Shown here in pieces: positions 8,804 through 20,695 of a stretch of 64,000 nucleotides of DNA (positions within the stretch are counted from its first letter, which is position 1; each line of letters opens with the position of its first letter). Origin of the DNA: Lysobacter sp. GTDB taxonomy: Bacteria > Pseudomonadota > Gammaproteobacteria > Xanthomonadales > Xanthomonadaceae. The stretch is from positions 85,809 to 149,808 of the forward strand of contig DAHUXS010000012.1 of assembly GCA_027306995.1 (NCBI GenBank), written 5' to 3'. The position numbers and the translations under genes are program-made. A model generated the notes under the pieces. It was not told where the DNA came from, made no database searches, and saw only the letters and a list, made by a program, of their open reading frames with translations.

Positions 8804-9610
8804 TTATGGAACGGAATGGCCCACGCGCGACAGCTGGATGCCGTCGTGGCCCCAGTGCATCCAGATCGCGAAGGCGCGACCGCGCAGGTTGGCTTCCGGC
8901 AACATGCCCCAGAAACGCCCGTCGAGGCTGTTGTCGCGGTTGTCGCCCATGACGAAGTACTGGCCTTCCGGAACCACGACGTCCTGCTCGCCCTGCCCGC
9001 CCAGCGTCAGGGTGTCATCGGAGACCAGGATCGGATGCGGATGACCGGGCAGATCCTCGGTGCGCAACTCGGCCGGGCGCATCATGCCCTCGCCATCGCC
9101 CTCGGGCACCGCCTTGACGGTCTGGTATTTCACCGGGACGCCGTTGATGGTGAGCTGGCCCATGTGGTAGCCGACATGGTCGCCGGGCACGCCGATCACG
9201 CGCTTGACGAAATCCTCGCCCTTCTGCGGATCGTCCGGCGTCATCCCCGGGTACTTGAACACCACGACATCGCCGCGCTTCGGGTTGCCGGTCGGGATGA
9301 TCCGGGTATTGGTGATCGGCAGGTGCAGGCCGTAGGCGAACTTGTTGACCAGGATGAAATCGCCGATCTGCAGCGATGGGATCATCGACCCCGAGGGAAT
9401 GCGGAACGGTTCGGCGATGAAGGTGCGCAGCACCAGCACGATGGCCAGCACCGGGAAGAAGCTGCGCGCCGTCTCGATGAAGCCATTCTCGTTGCCTTCG
9501 TCGAGCAGGCTTTCCTCGCGCGACGCGCGTTTCCACACCCACTTGTCGAGCGCCCAGACGATGCCGGTGATAAGGGTGAGAATGACCAGGGCGGGTTCGA
9601 ACCAGCGCAT
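8804..9610 (-). CDS. lepB: Signal peptidase I
   Basis: The 268-residue protein has two N-terminal membrane segments (about 5-22 and 50-64), the catalytic Ser75 in IPSGSM and the general base Lys136 in FVKRVIGVPGD, then the box E motif GDNRDNSLDGR. It removes signal peptides on the periplasmic face of the inner membrane. It lies 9 bases downstream of lepA in the usual lepA-lepB order. Confidence 0.96.
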   Translation of the reverse strand: MRWFEPALVILTLITGIVWALDKWVWKRASREESLLDEGNENGFIETARSFFPVLAIVLVLRTFIAEPFRIPSGSMIPSLQIGDFILVNKFAYGLHLPITNTRIIPTGNPKRGDVVVFKYPGMTPDDPQKGEDFVKRVIGVPGDHVGYHMGQLTINGVPVKYQTVKAVPEGDGEGMMRPAELRTEDLPGHPHPILVSDDTLTLGGQGEQDVVVPEGQYFVMGDNRDNSLDGRFWGMLPEANLRGRAFAIWMHWGHDGIQLSRVGHSVP

Positions 9611-9619
9611 GTAATTTCC

Positions 9620-11437
9620 TTACTTGTTGTCGACCTGCAAGACCGCGAGGAAAGCTTCCTGGGGGATTTCCACCCGCCCGACCTGCTTCATCCGCTTCTT
9701 GCCTTCCTTCTGCTTCTCGAGCAGCTTCTTCTTGCGCGTGGCGTCGCCGCCGTAGCACTTGGCCAGCACGTTCTTGCGCAACGCTTTCACCGTGGTGCGC
9801 GCGATGACCTGGGCCCCGATCGCCGCCTGGATCGCCACGTCGAACATCTGGCGCGGGATCAGGTCCTTCATCTTCTCGGTCAGCTCGCGGCCGCGGCGAT
9901 CGGCGTGCTGGCGGTGCACGATGATCGAGAGCGCGTCGACGCGATCGCCGTTGATCAATGTGTCGACACGCACGAACGGGCCGGCTTCGAAGCGCACGAA
10001 GTGGTAGTCGAGCGAGGCGTAACCGCGGCTCACCGACTTCAGCTTGTCGAAGAAGTCCAGAACCACTTCCGCCATCGGCAGTTCGTAGCTGATCTGCACC
10101 TGGCTGCCCAGGTAGGTGATGCCGACCTGGCTGCCGCGCTTGTCTTCGCACAGCTTGATCACGCTGCCGACGTAATCGGGCGGCGTCAGGATGTTGGCGC
10201 GGATGATCGGCTCGCGGATCTCGGCAACGGTATTCGCCGGCGGCAGCTTGGCCGGATTGTCCAGCGGCATCACTTCGCCGTCGGTCTTCAGCACTTCATA
10301 GATCACCGTCGGCGCGGTGGTGATCAGGTTGAGATCGTATTCGCGCTCCAGGCGCTCCTGCACGATTTCCATGTGCAGCATGCCGAGGAAGCCGCAGCGG
10401 AAACCGAAGCCCATCGCTTCCGAGCTTTCCGGCTCGAAACGCAGCGCCGCGTCGTTGAGGCGCAACTTTTCCAGCGCCTCGCGCAGGTCCGGGTAGTCCT
10501 CGCTGTCGACCGGGAACAGGCCGGCGAACACGCGCGGCTGCATCTCCTGAAAGCCCGGCAGCGGCTGCGGCGCGGGATCGGCGGTCAAGGTCAGGGTGTC
10601 GCCGACCGGCGCGCCGTGCACGTCCTTGATCGACGCGGTGACCCAGCCCACTTCGCCGGCCTTGAGCTTTGCCAGCACTTTTCGTTTTGGCGTGAACACC
10701 CCGACCTTGTCGACCAGGTGGCTGCGGCCGGTGGACATCACCAGCAGCTTGTCGCCGGGCTTGATCTCGCCCTGCATCACGCGCACCAGCGACACCACGC
10801 CGAGATAGTTGTCGAACCAGGAGTCGATGATCAACGCCTGCAGCTTGTCGGTATCGCGCGGCTTCGGCGGCGGAATGCGCGCGACGATCGCTTCCAGCAC
10901 GTCCTGCACGTTGAGGCCGGTCTTGGCGCTGATGGCGACGGCGTCTTCGGCATCGATGCCGATCACCGCCTCGATCTCCTTCTTGACGCGCTCGATGTCG
11001 GCGGTCGGCAGGTCGATCTTGTTGAGCACCGGAACCACTTCCAGTCCCTGCTCCACCGCGGTGTAGCAGTTGGCGACCGATTGCGCCTCGACGCCCTGGG
11101 CGGCGTCCACCACCAGCAGTGCGCCCTCGCAGGCCGCCAGCGAGCGGCTCACTTCATAGCTGAAGTCGACGTGGCCGGGCGTGTCGATGAAGTTGAGCTG
11201 GTAGGTCTCGCCGTTCTTCGCCGTATACGGCAGCGATACCGACTGCGCCTTGATGGTGATGCCGCGCTCGCGCTCGATCGGATTGGAGTCGAGCACCTGC
11301 GCCTCCATCTCGCGGGCCTCGAGGCCGCCACAGAGCTGGATGATGCGGTCGGCCAACGTCGATTTGCCATGATCGACGTGGGCGATGATCGAGAAATTGC
11401 GGATATTCCGCATGGAAGCAGGCGTTTCGGAGGACAT
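9620..11437 (-). CDS. lepA: Elongation factor 4 (LepA)
   Basis: The 605-residue GTPase shows AHVDHGKST (P-loop), [12 protein letters not shown] and the LepA-specific C-terminal domain with lysine-rich end ([22 protein letters not shown]). It resembles EF-G lacking domain IV and acts on stalled or mispositioned ribosomes; it is membrane-associated under normal conditions. It starts at [20 protein letters not shown]; the ATG eight codons later (MRNIRNF) is a possible alternative start. Confidence 0.96.
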   Translation of the reverse strand: MSSETPASMRNIRNFSIIAHVDHGKSTLADRIIQLCGGLEAREMEAQVLDSNPIERERGITIKAQSVSLPYTAKNGETYQLNFIDTPGHVDFSYEVSRSLAACEGALLVVDAAQGVEAQSVANCYTAVEQGLEVVPVLNKIDLPTADIERVKKEIEAVIGIDAEDAVAISAKTGLNVQDVLEAIVARIPPPKPRDTDKLQALIIDSWFDNYLGVVSLVRVMQGEIKPGDKLLVMSTGRSHLVDKVGVFTPKRKVLAKLKAGEVGWVTASIKDVHGAPVGDTLTLTADPAPQPLPGFQEMQPRVFAGLFPVDSEDYPDLREALEKLRLNDAALRFEPESSEAMGFGFRCGFLGMLHMEIVQERLEREYDLNLITTAPTVIYEVLKTDGEVMPLDNPAKLPPANTVAEIREPIIRANILTPPDYVGSVIKLCEDKRGSQVGITYLGSQVQISYELPMAEVVLDFFDKLKSVSRGYASLDYHFVRFEAGPFVRVDTLINGDRVDALSIIVHRQHADRRGRELTEKMKDLIPRQMFDVAIQAAIGAQVIARTTVKALRKNVLAKCYGGDATRKKKLLEKQKEGKKRMKQVGRVEIPQEAFLAVLQVDNK

Positions 11438-11538
11438 GCGGATCGGCGGACAACCAGGTGATCGGGGCCGATCGGCGGCCCACGGGACATAAGCGCGGCA
11501 TTATCGCATGCCGCGCCTGTTGCCCGGCTTCCGGGAGT

Positions 11539-13029
11539 TCAGCGATCGACCGGAACCGTGACGAAGGCCTGCCCGGCCTCGTTGCGGACCAGCAGCATCG
11601 CGCTGTCGCCCTTCTTCAGCTTGGCCAGTTCGGCCTGCAGGGCCGCGGCCGAGCCGACCCGGGTCCGTCCCACCGCCAGGATGACGTCGCCGCGGCTGAG
11701 GCCGGCATCGCGGGCGGCATCGCCGCGCACCTCGGCCACGCCCACGCCCTCGCCTGCGCGCAGGCCGAGCTCGCGACGGTCATCGGCGTCGAGATTCTCC
11801 AGTTGCAGGCCGAGGCGATTGCCAGCCGCGGTCGGGACCGCCGGCGTCGGCCGCCCGTTGCCCGCACTCGCCACGTCATTGCGGTCATCCAGCGCACCGA
11901 GGGTCACCGGGATGTCGCGGTCGCGGCCATCGCGCCAGACAGTCACCGTCGCGCGGGTTCCCGGCGCGAGCAGACCCACCTTCGGCGCCAGTTCCGAATA
12001 GTCGCCAACGCGATCGCGGTTGAAGGCGCGGATCACATCCATCGACTGGATACCGGCCTTGTCGGCGGCACTACCCGGCTGCACCTGGTTCACCAAGGCA
12101 CCGCGCGTATCGGGCAAGCCCAGCGCCTTTGCATTGGTGGCATCGACCGGCTGCATCACCACGCCGAGCATGCCGTAGCGCACCTTGCCGTTCGCCTTGA
12201 GCTGCTTGACCGCAGCCATCGCGGTATCGATCGGGATCGCGAAACTGACGCCTTCGAAGCCGCCGGAATTGCTGAAGATCTGCGAGTTGATGCCGATCAC
12301 TTCGCCGCGCGTGTTGAGCAACGGACCACCGGAGTTGCCGCGATTCACCGCGACGTCGGTCTGGATGAAGGGCACGTAGCTCTGGTTGCGATTGTTGCGC
12401 CCGATTGCGCTGACGATGCCGGCCGTCACCGAATTGTTGAGACCGAACGGCGAACCGATCGCCACCGCCCACTGCCCCGGCTGCACGCTGGTGGAATCGC
12501 CGAGACGCAATGCCGGCAGGCCGGAGGCGTCGACATGCAGCAAGGCGACATCGGACTGTGCGTCGCGCCCCACCACCTTCGCCGGGAAATTGCGGCCATC
12601 GGGCAACTTCACCGTCACGCTGTCGGCGCCATCGACCACGTGGTTGTTGGTGAGGATGTCGCCACCGGCGGAAATGATGAAACCGCTGCCGATCGCGGTG
12701 CCGCCCGGCTGGCCGCCGTCCGGCATGTTCGGCATCCCTTCGCCAAAGAAGCGGCGGAAGAATTCCGGCATGTCGCCCATGTCGGGCATTTGCTGGCGCG
12801 AGGACTGCGTGCGCTTGGGCTTGATCTTCGCTTCGATGTTGACCACGCCCGGCCCTACCGCCTTCACCAATCCGGTGAAATCCGGCAATCCGGCCACCAA
12901 CGGTGCGGATTGTGGCGTGGCGGTGCTCTGCGCGTGCAAGGCGACGACCGGAACGGCGACCGTGGCGATGGCGAGGCTGCAAGCGACCGCAAGAGAACGG
13001 GACATACCTGGACGACGAAGTGGATTCAT
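11539..13029 (-). CDS. mucD: Periplasmic serine protease of the DegP/MucD family
   Basis: From ATG 13029, with AAGGA upstream, the product is 496 residues. It has a signal peptide (positively charged start, hydrophobic core to about 32, ALHA cleavage), a trypsin-like domain with the triad His130, Asp160 and Ser233 (GNSGGP), and two C-terminal PDZ domains. DegP-type proteases degrade or refold damaged envelope proteins. It is third after rpoE and rseA, the same order as algU-mucA-mucD, so it is expected in the envelope stress regulon. The 82-base gap upstream holds a 9-pair hairpin overlapping the rseA stop. Confidence 0.94.
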   Translation of the reverse strand: MNPLRRPGMSRSLAVACSLAIATVAVPVVALHAQSTATPQSAPLVAGLPDFTGLVKAVGPGVVNIEAKIKPKRTQSSRQQMPDMGDMPEFFRRFFGEGMPNMPDGGQPGGTAIGSGFIISAGGDILTNNHVVDGADSVTVKLPDGRNFPAKVVGRDAQSDVALLHVDASGLPALRLGDSTSVQPGQWAVAIGSPFGLNNSVTAGIVSAIGRNNRNQSYVPFIQTDVAVNRGNSGGPLLNTRGEVIGINSQIFSNSGGFEGVSFAIPIDTAMAAVKQLKANGKVRYGMLGVVMQPVDATNAKALGLPDTRGALVNQVQPGSAADKAGIQSMDVIRAFNRDRVGDYSELAPKVGLLAPGTRATVTVWRDGRDRDIPVTLGALDDRNDVASAGNGRPTPAVPTAAGNRLGLQLENLDADDRRELGLRAGEGVGVAEVRGDAARDAGLSRGDVILAVGRTRVGSAAALQAELAKLKKGDSAMLLVRNEAGQAFVTVPVDR

Positions 13030-13111
13030 GGCGATGGTCCTTGGAACTGGCATGGGATAAGCCCCTGCATGGGCAGGAATGCGATGGAACGGTTGCGCTG
13101 CCGAACCCGCC

Positions 13112-13936
13112 TCAACGGTTCGGCAGTGGCTCTTCGTGAGCGCGATGCGGCGCGAAGGGGTTGCCGGGATTGCCGTCGCTGCGGAAATCGGCATTGAGCC
13201 CGGAATTGAATCCCGGCAGCACGGCCTTGGGCCATGCCAACTCCGATTGCGGCGCGGCTGCCCGCATGGTGAACGGATTGCGGTCCACCTTCGATTTCGC
13301 CGGAGCCACCGTCGCAACCGCGACTGCGCGTTCGGGCGCGGTTGGCGCAACCTCTTGCGAGTCATCGTGCACGCGACTGGAAACGCTGGCGACCGCATCG
13401 CGTTGACGATGACGCGCCACGACATCGGCGACGCGATGCTGCACGGGTTCGGAAACCGCATCGACCGCAGCTGATTGCTTCGCCGGAATTTTCACCGATG
13501 CCGTGATCGCAGCCGCCGCCACCGGCGTGGTGGTGGCAGGCGCAGTCGAAACCGTCGCGACTTCCTTCGCCGCCGGAATCGAAACGGGATTCGTGGTGCC
13601 CGGCAGGTTCAGCGCGGCGATGCCAAGCGCCGCCACTGCAGCCAGCCCGCCACCCCACAGCATCCAGCCACGACGTTGTTGCGGTTTCGCGGTCAATTGC
13701 GCCTGCTCGCGCTGGATCGCCGCGCGCACGCGATTGGCGAAATCGTCTTCGCCACCGGATCGCGCATTGGTGCGCAGGATGTCGCCGGCCAACTGCCAGC
13801 GCACCAGCTGGCCAACCAGGGCGTCGTCGTGCTGGAGGCGGCGTTGCAGGAAACGCGCGGCGTCGCCATCGAGTTCGCCGTCGAGCAGGGCCGATAGCTG
13901 TTCGCGTGCATTCTCGTCGATGAAATCGTGCTTCAT
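13112..13936 (-). CDS. rseA: Anti-sigma-E factor RseA-like
   Basis: Starting at ATG 13936 the protein has 274 residues. The N-terminal cytoplasmic domain (1-85; REQLSALLDGELDGDAARFLQRRL) matches RseA/MucA. One membrane helix is at about 91-109 (WMLWGGGLAAVAALGIAAL), followed by a low-complexity Ala/Pro/Thr periplasmic part. It would hold sigma-E at the membrane until cleaved by site-1 and site-2 proteases. Its ATG overlaps the rpoE stop (ATGA). The end at 13112 lies in the loop of a hairpin (stem arms 13099-13107 and 13117-13125). Confidence 0.88.
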   Translation of the reverse strand: MKHDFIDENAREQLSALLDGELDGDAARFLQRRLQHDDALVGQLVRWQLAGDILRTNARSGGEDDFANRVRAAIQREQAQLTAKPQQRRGWMLWGGGLAAVAALGIAALNLPGTTNPVSIPAAKEVATVSTAPATTTPVAAAAITASVKIPAKQSAAVDAVSEPVQHRVADVVARHRQRDAVASVSSRVHDDSQEVAPTAPERAVAVATVAPAKSKVDRNPFTMRAAAPQSELAWPKAVLPGFNSGLNADFRSDGNPGNPFAPHRAHEEPLPNR

Positions 13937-14538
13937 GATTGGCTCCGGGTCGCGCCCTGGCCCAGCAGCGGGCGCAACGCGCTGTCGATGGCATCGCGGG
14001 CACGGAAGATGCGCGAACGCACCGTGCCGATCGGGCAGCCCATCCGCCCGGCGATCTCCTCGTAACTCAAACCGTCCACTTCGCGCAGGGTGATGGCGAC
14101 GCGCAGTTCCTCGGGCAGCGTGGCGAAGGCCTGCATCACCGCGGTCTCCACTTCCTGGCGCATCGCCTCGCGTTCCGGGGTATCGGAATCGCGCATGCGC
14201 AGCCCACCCGCGTATTCCTCGGCATCGGCGAAATCGATGTCGTCGGTCGGCGGCCGGCGCTTTTGCGCGGCGAGGTGGTTCTTGGCCGTGTTCACCGCGA
14301 TCCGGTGCATCCACGTCGAGAACTGGGCATCGCCGCGGAAGCTGCCGATGGCGCGATAAGCGCGCAGGAAGGCTTCCTGCGCCACGTCCTGGCATTCGCT
14401 CCAGTCGCTGATGTAGCGGCCGATGAGCGCAGTCACCCGCGCCTGGTGCTTGCGCACCAGTTGGTCGAATGCCGGCTGCTGGCCGCCTTGGACTCGGCGG
14501 ACCAGCTCGGCATCGAGGTCATCGATCGGCTCGGCCAT
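13933..14538 (-). CDS. rpoE: ECF sigma factor RpoE (sigma-E / AlgU type)
   Basis: The 201-residue product from ATG 14538 has region 2 (SECQDVAQEAFLRAYRAIGSFRGDAQFSTWMHRIAVN) and region 4 (LPEELRVAITLREVDGLSYEEIAGRMGCPIGTVRSRIFRAR), both very close to AlgU/RpoE. It directs transcription of envelope stress genes. In-frame upstream codons to 14616 are possible, but the family begins near MAEPIDDLDAELVRRVQ. The ribosome site is weak. A sigma-E-type promoter lies upstream at 14604-14632, so the gene is probably autoregulated. Confidence 0.94.
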   Translation of the reverse strand: MAEPIDDLDAELVRRVQGGQQPAFDQLVRKHQARVTALIGRYISDWSECQDVAQEAFLRAYRAIGSFRGDAQFSTWMHRIAVNTAKNHLAAQKRRPPTDDIDFADAEEYAGGLRMRDSDTPEREAMRQEVETAVMQAFATLPEELRVAITLREVDGLSYEEIAGRMGCPIGTVRSRIFRARDAIDSALRPLLGQGATRSQS

Positions 14539-14603
14539 GGTCAGGACTGTTGACTGCGTGAAAACCTGCATTGAACGGGTTGTCAGGTCGACTGGATTGC
14601 GGC

Positions 14604-14632
14604 TTTCGACCACCAACCCGGCCCGGAGTTCC
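14604..14632 (-). promoter_or_regulatory. Predicted sigma-E promoter of rpoE-rseA-mucD
   Basis: On the minus strand GGAACT (14627-14632) is separated by exactly 17 bases from TCGAAA (14604-14609). This fits the ECF sigma-E consensus of GGAACTT and TC-rich -10. It lies about 65 bases upstream of the rpoE start. Confidence 0.6.
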
Positions 14633-14711
14633 CGACCCCGCCATTTGACCTCAGATGAACGCCTTGGGGATGATAGTCAGCTGAATCCATACGCCAAGGA
14701 ATGTCCCCGCC

Positions 14712-16763
14712 ATGAGCTCGCGCTTCGACGGCCTGCAACTGCGCAACTGGCGCCACGAAACCCGCCCCGACGGCGTCGAGGTCATCGCCTTCGATCGCGA
14801 GGGCCAGTCGGTGAACAGTTTCTCGCAGGAAGCCTTGCGCGAACTCGGGCTGATGGTCGAGCGACTGGCGATGGATCCACCGCGCGGCGTGGTCTTCCGT
14901 TCCGCCAAGGAGCGCGGCTTCATCGCCGGCGCCGACCTCAACGAGTTCCAGAAATTCGACGCCAACGGCACCACGGCCGACGCCATCCGTCGTGGCCAGC
15001 AGGTCTTCGAGCGCATCGCCCGTCTGCCCTGCCCGACGGTCGCGGCGATCCACGGCTTCTGCATGGGTGGCGGCACCGAACTGTCGCTGGCCTGCCGCTA
15101 TCGCATTGCCAGCAACGATGCCTCGACGCGGATCGGCCTGCCGGAAGTGAAGCTTGGCATCTTCCCGGGTTGGGGCGGCAGCGTGCGCCTGCCGCGCCTG
15201 ATCGGCGCACCGGCCGCGTTCGACCTGATGCTGACCGGTCGCACCGTCAGTGCATCGGCGGCGCGCGCGATGGGACTGGTCGACAAGGTGGCCGATCCCG
15301 CCGTACTGGTCGACACCGCAGCCGAACTCGCGTTGCGCGGCAGCGTGCGCCCGTTCAAGCAGCGTGCGCTGGCTTCGCTCACCAACCTGTGGCCGACGCG
15401 GCAACTGCTGGCGCCGCAGATGGCCAAGCAGGTCGCGCGCAAGGCACCGAAGGCGCATTACCCGGCGCCCTATGCCTTGATCGAAAGCTGGCGTCGCCCC
15501 GGATTCTTCAGCACCACGTCGGCGCAACTCGACAGCGAACGACGCGGCGTGGTCGCGATGTCGGCGACACCGACCGCGCGCAACCTCATCCGCGTGTACT
15601 TCCTGCAGGAACGCCTGAAGTCGCTCGGCACCGGCGATTCCGGCATCCGCAACGTGCACGTGATCGGCGCCGGCGTGATGGGCGGCGATATCGCGGCATG
15701 GTCGGCCTACAAGGGATTCGACGTCACGCTGCAGGATCGCGAGCAGCGCTTCATCGATGGCGCGCTGTCGCGCTCCGCGGAATTGTTCGCCAAGCGCGTG
15801 AAGGATGATGCGAAACGACCGCAGGTCGCGGCACGCCTGAAGGGCGATCTCGCCGGCGATGGCATTGCCAATGCCGACCTGGTGATCGAGGCGATCATCG
15901 AGAATCCCGACGCCAAGCGCGCGTTGTACGCCGATGTCAAACCGCGCATGAAGGACGGCGCGCTGCTCACCACCAATACTTCTTCGATCCCGCTGGACGA
16001 ATTGCGCGAACACGTGCGCAACCCCGCGCGTTTCGCCGGCTTGCATTACTTCAATCCGGTGGCGCTGATGCCGCTGGTGGAACTGATCCGCCACGACACG
16101 ATGGATGCGGGCACGCAGCAACGCCTCGCCGCGTTCTGCAAGGCGCTCGACAAGTTGCCGGTCCCGGTCGCGGGCACCCCGGGCTTCCTCGTCAACCGCG
16201 TGCTGTTCCCCTATCTGCTGGAGGCCGCGCGCGCGTTGTCGGAAGGCATTCCCGGTCCGGTGCTCGACAAGGCCGCGACGCGTTTCGGCATGCCGATGGG
16301 CCCGATCGAACTGATCGATACCGTCGGCCTCGATGTCGCCGCGGGCGTCGGCGCGGAGCTCGCGCCCTTCCTCGGTCTCGAGATTCCCGCCGCACTGTCG
16401 ACGCCGCCGGAAGCCGGCAAGCGCGGCAAGAAGGACGGGCAAGGCCTGTATGCATGGAAGGATGGCAAGGCGATCAAGCCGGAAGTACCGTCCGGTTACC
16501 AGGCCCCCGCGGATCTCGAGGATCGCCTGATCCTGCCGCTGGTCAACGAAGCCGTGGCCTGCCTGCACGAAGGCGTGGTCGCCGATGCCGACCTGCTCGA
16601 TGCCGGCGTGATCTTCGGCACCGGTTTCGCGCCGTTCCGCGGCGGCCCGATCCAGTACGTGCGCGAGACTGGCGTCGATGCGCTGCTTGCACGACTCAAG
16701 GCGTTGCAGGCGACGCACGGCGATCGCTTCGCGCCGCGGCCCGGCTGGGACGCACTGCGCTGA
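14712..16763 (+). CDS. fadJ: Fatty acid oxidation multifunctional protein (enoyl-CoA hydratase / 3-hydroxyacyl-CoA dehydrogenase)
   Basis: The 683-residue protein fuses two enzymes. Residues 1-200 are a crotonase domain: oxyanion-hole segment FIAGADLNEF, GGGTELSLA with Glu123, and LPEVKLG with Glu145, the two catalytic Glu positions. Residues from about 312 are an NAD-dependent hydroxyacyl-CoA dehydrogenase with GAGVMGG (319-325) and the catalytic HYFNPVALMPLVE segment. It hydrates enoyl-CoA and oxidises the 3-hydroxy product in beta-oxidation. It is closer in length to FadJ than FadB, and no thiolase gene is adjacent, so the symbol is tentative. AAGGA precedes the ATG. The gene is monocistronic and convergent with pilZ. 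Confidence 0.85.
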   Translation: MSSRFDGLQLRNWRHETRPDGVEVIAFDREGQSVNSFSQEALRELGLMVERLAMDPPRGVVFRSAKERGFIAGADLNEFQKFDANGTTADAIRRGQQVFERIARLPCPTVAAIHGFCMGGGTELSLACRYRIASNDASTRIGLPEVKLGIFPGWGGSVRLPRLIGAPAAFDLMLTGRTVSASAARAMGLVDKVADPAVLVDTAAELALRGSVRPFKQRALASLTNLWPTRQLLAPQMAKQVARKAPKAHYPAPYALIESWRRPGFFSTTSAQLDSERRGVVAMSATPTARNLIRVYFLQERLKSLGTGDSGIRNVHVIGAGVMGGDIAAWSAYKGFDVTLQDREQRFIDGALSRSAELFAKRVKDDAKRPQVAARLKGDLAGDGIANADLVIEAIIENPDAKRALYADVKPRMKDGALLTTNTSSIPLDELREHVRNPARFAGLHYFNPVALMPLVELIRHDTMDAGTQQRLAAFCKALDKLPVPVAGTPGFLVNRVLFPYLLEAARALSEGIPGPVLDKAATRFGMPMGPIELIDTVGLDVAAGVGAELAPFLGLEIPAALSTPPEAGKRGKKDGQGLYAWKDGKAIKPEVPSGYQAPADLEDRLILPLVNEAVACLHEGVVADADLLDAGVIFGTGFAPFRGGPIQYVRETGVDALLARLKALQATHGDRFAPRPGWDALR

Positions 16764-16770
16764 CGCGCGA

Positions 16771-17123
16771 TTACATCGTCGCGGTCGGTTTGTCCGATTC
16801 GAGGCGGCCGGCGAGCTCGACCTCGAGCTTGCCGCGCAAGGTCACCGCTTCGGCAGTGTCGTCGAATTGCACGCCGATACCGGCCGGGCGTCCGCCCTGT
16901 GCGCCGGGCGGCGTCACCCAGACCACGCGTCCCGAGACCGGGATGCGCTCTGTCGATCCCGGCAGCGTGACCAACAGGAATACCGGATCGCCGAGGAAGT
17001 GGCGCTTGGTCGTGCGCACGAACAGGCCACCATTGCGGACGAAGGGCATGTAGGCCTCGTAGACCTGGTCCTTGTCGGCCAACGGCAACGACACGATGGC
17101 CTGGCGTCCGCCCTGCGGTGTGC

Positions 17124-17127
<4 letters not shown>
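16771..17127 (-). CDS. pilZ: Type IV pilus protein PilZ
   Basis: From ATG 17127 the protein has 118 residues and matches the short PilZ found after holB in xanthomonads and pseudomonads (YMPFVRNGGLFVRTTKRHFLGDPVFLLVTLP, then GRVVWVTPPG). The RxxxR and (D/N)xSxxG c-di-GMP-binding motifs are not present in normal form, in line with the Xanthomonas PilZ, which does not bind c-di-GMP but contacts the pilus ATPase PilB and FimX. It is needed for type IV pilus assembly. Its ATG overlaps the holB stop (ATGA at 17124-17127). Confidence 0.88.
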
Positions 17128-19872
<2,745 letters not shown>

Positions 19873-19889
19873 CGTCTTCCATTCGTCCG

Positions 19890-20693
19890 TCAGGCCAAGC
19901 CCGGATGGGCTTCGGCGAGTTGGCGCTGCAGGTCGCGAACGTCCTCGCTTGCGGGCCATTCGCGCGCATCGAGGCGGCGCACCGGCAGGATACCGCGCAC
20001 CGCATTGCAGAGGAATATGGCGGATGAACGCTCGACGGCGTCGCGATCCAGCACGGTTTCGCGCACCCGCGCATGGCGCAACAGCCAATCGCGGCAGATC
20101 CCGGCGACGCCCGATCGATCGATCTTCGGCGTGCACCAGCCATCGCCGTCATGGATAAAGAGATTGGCCGAAGTCGCCGAGATCACGTTTCCCGACACAT
20201 CGCGCATCAGGCCTTCGTCGGCATTCGCCGCGACCACCTCGCGACGCGCCAGCACCTGCTCGAGGCGATTGCAGTGCTTGATGCCCGCCAATGCAGGTTG
20301 GTCGGCGAGCGTGGTTAGGCACCAGACGATGTCGATCGCCGGCATCGAGGCCGGCGCATCATGCAGCGACAGGATCCATGTCGGCTCCGAATGCATTGGC
20401 GGCGCGTAGCCGCGACCGCCCGCGCCACGAGTGACCATCAGCTTGAATACGGCGGAATCCTGGCCCGCGCACATGGCTGCGATCTCCGCGCGCAACGATG
20501 CTTCGCCAGGGAGATCGATGGCCAGCCGTTGCGCACCGCGCTGCAAACGCTGCAAATGCGCGTCCAGCCACGGAATATCGCCGCGATGCACGCGCATGGT
20601 CTCGAACAGTCCATCGCCATAGGCGAGTCCGCGATCGGCCGGGTCGATGGAATCGACTTGCAGGCTGCCGCGGAATATACGCACCACATCCAC
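19890..20693 (-). CDS. pabC: Aminodeoxychorismate lyase (PabC, class IV PLP enzyme)
   Basis: The 267-residue fold-type IV PLP enzyme has DRGLAYGDGLFET near the start and IKHCNRLEQVLARRE, in which the Lys is the expected PLP site. It converts aminodeoxychorismate to p-aminobenzoate for folate. I chose GTG 20693 because GGAGG at 20701-20705 sits seven bases upstream; the ATG at 20695 is out of frame. The start is one base pair region after the pabB stop, so the ribosome site lies inside pabB. Confidence 0.9.
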   Translation of the reverse strand: MDVVRIFRGSLQVDSIDPADRGLAYGDGLFETMRVHRGDIPWLDAHLQRLQRGAQRLAIDLPGEASLRAEIAAMCAGQDSAVFKLMVTRGAGGRGYAPPMHSEPTWILSLHDAPASMPAIDIVWCLTTLADQPALAGIKHCNRLEQVLARREVVAANADEGLMRDVSGNVISATSANLFIHDGDGWCTPKIDRSGVAGICRDWLLRHARVRETVLDRDAVERSSAIFLCNAVRGILPVRRLDAREWPASEDVRDLQRQLAEAHPGLA

Positions 20694-20695
20694 AT

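Noticed and set aside
8795..11461. Long plus-strand open frame opposite lepB and lepA
   Set aside because: Same GC-driven antisense effect; lepA and lepB on the other strand have complete motifs.
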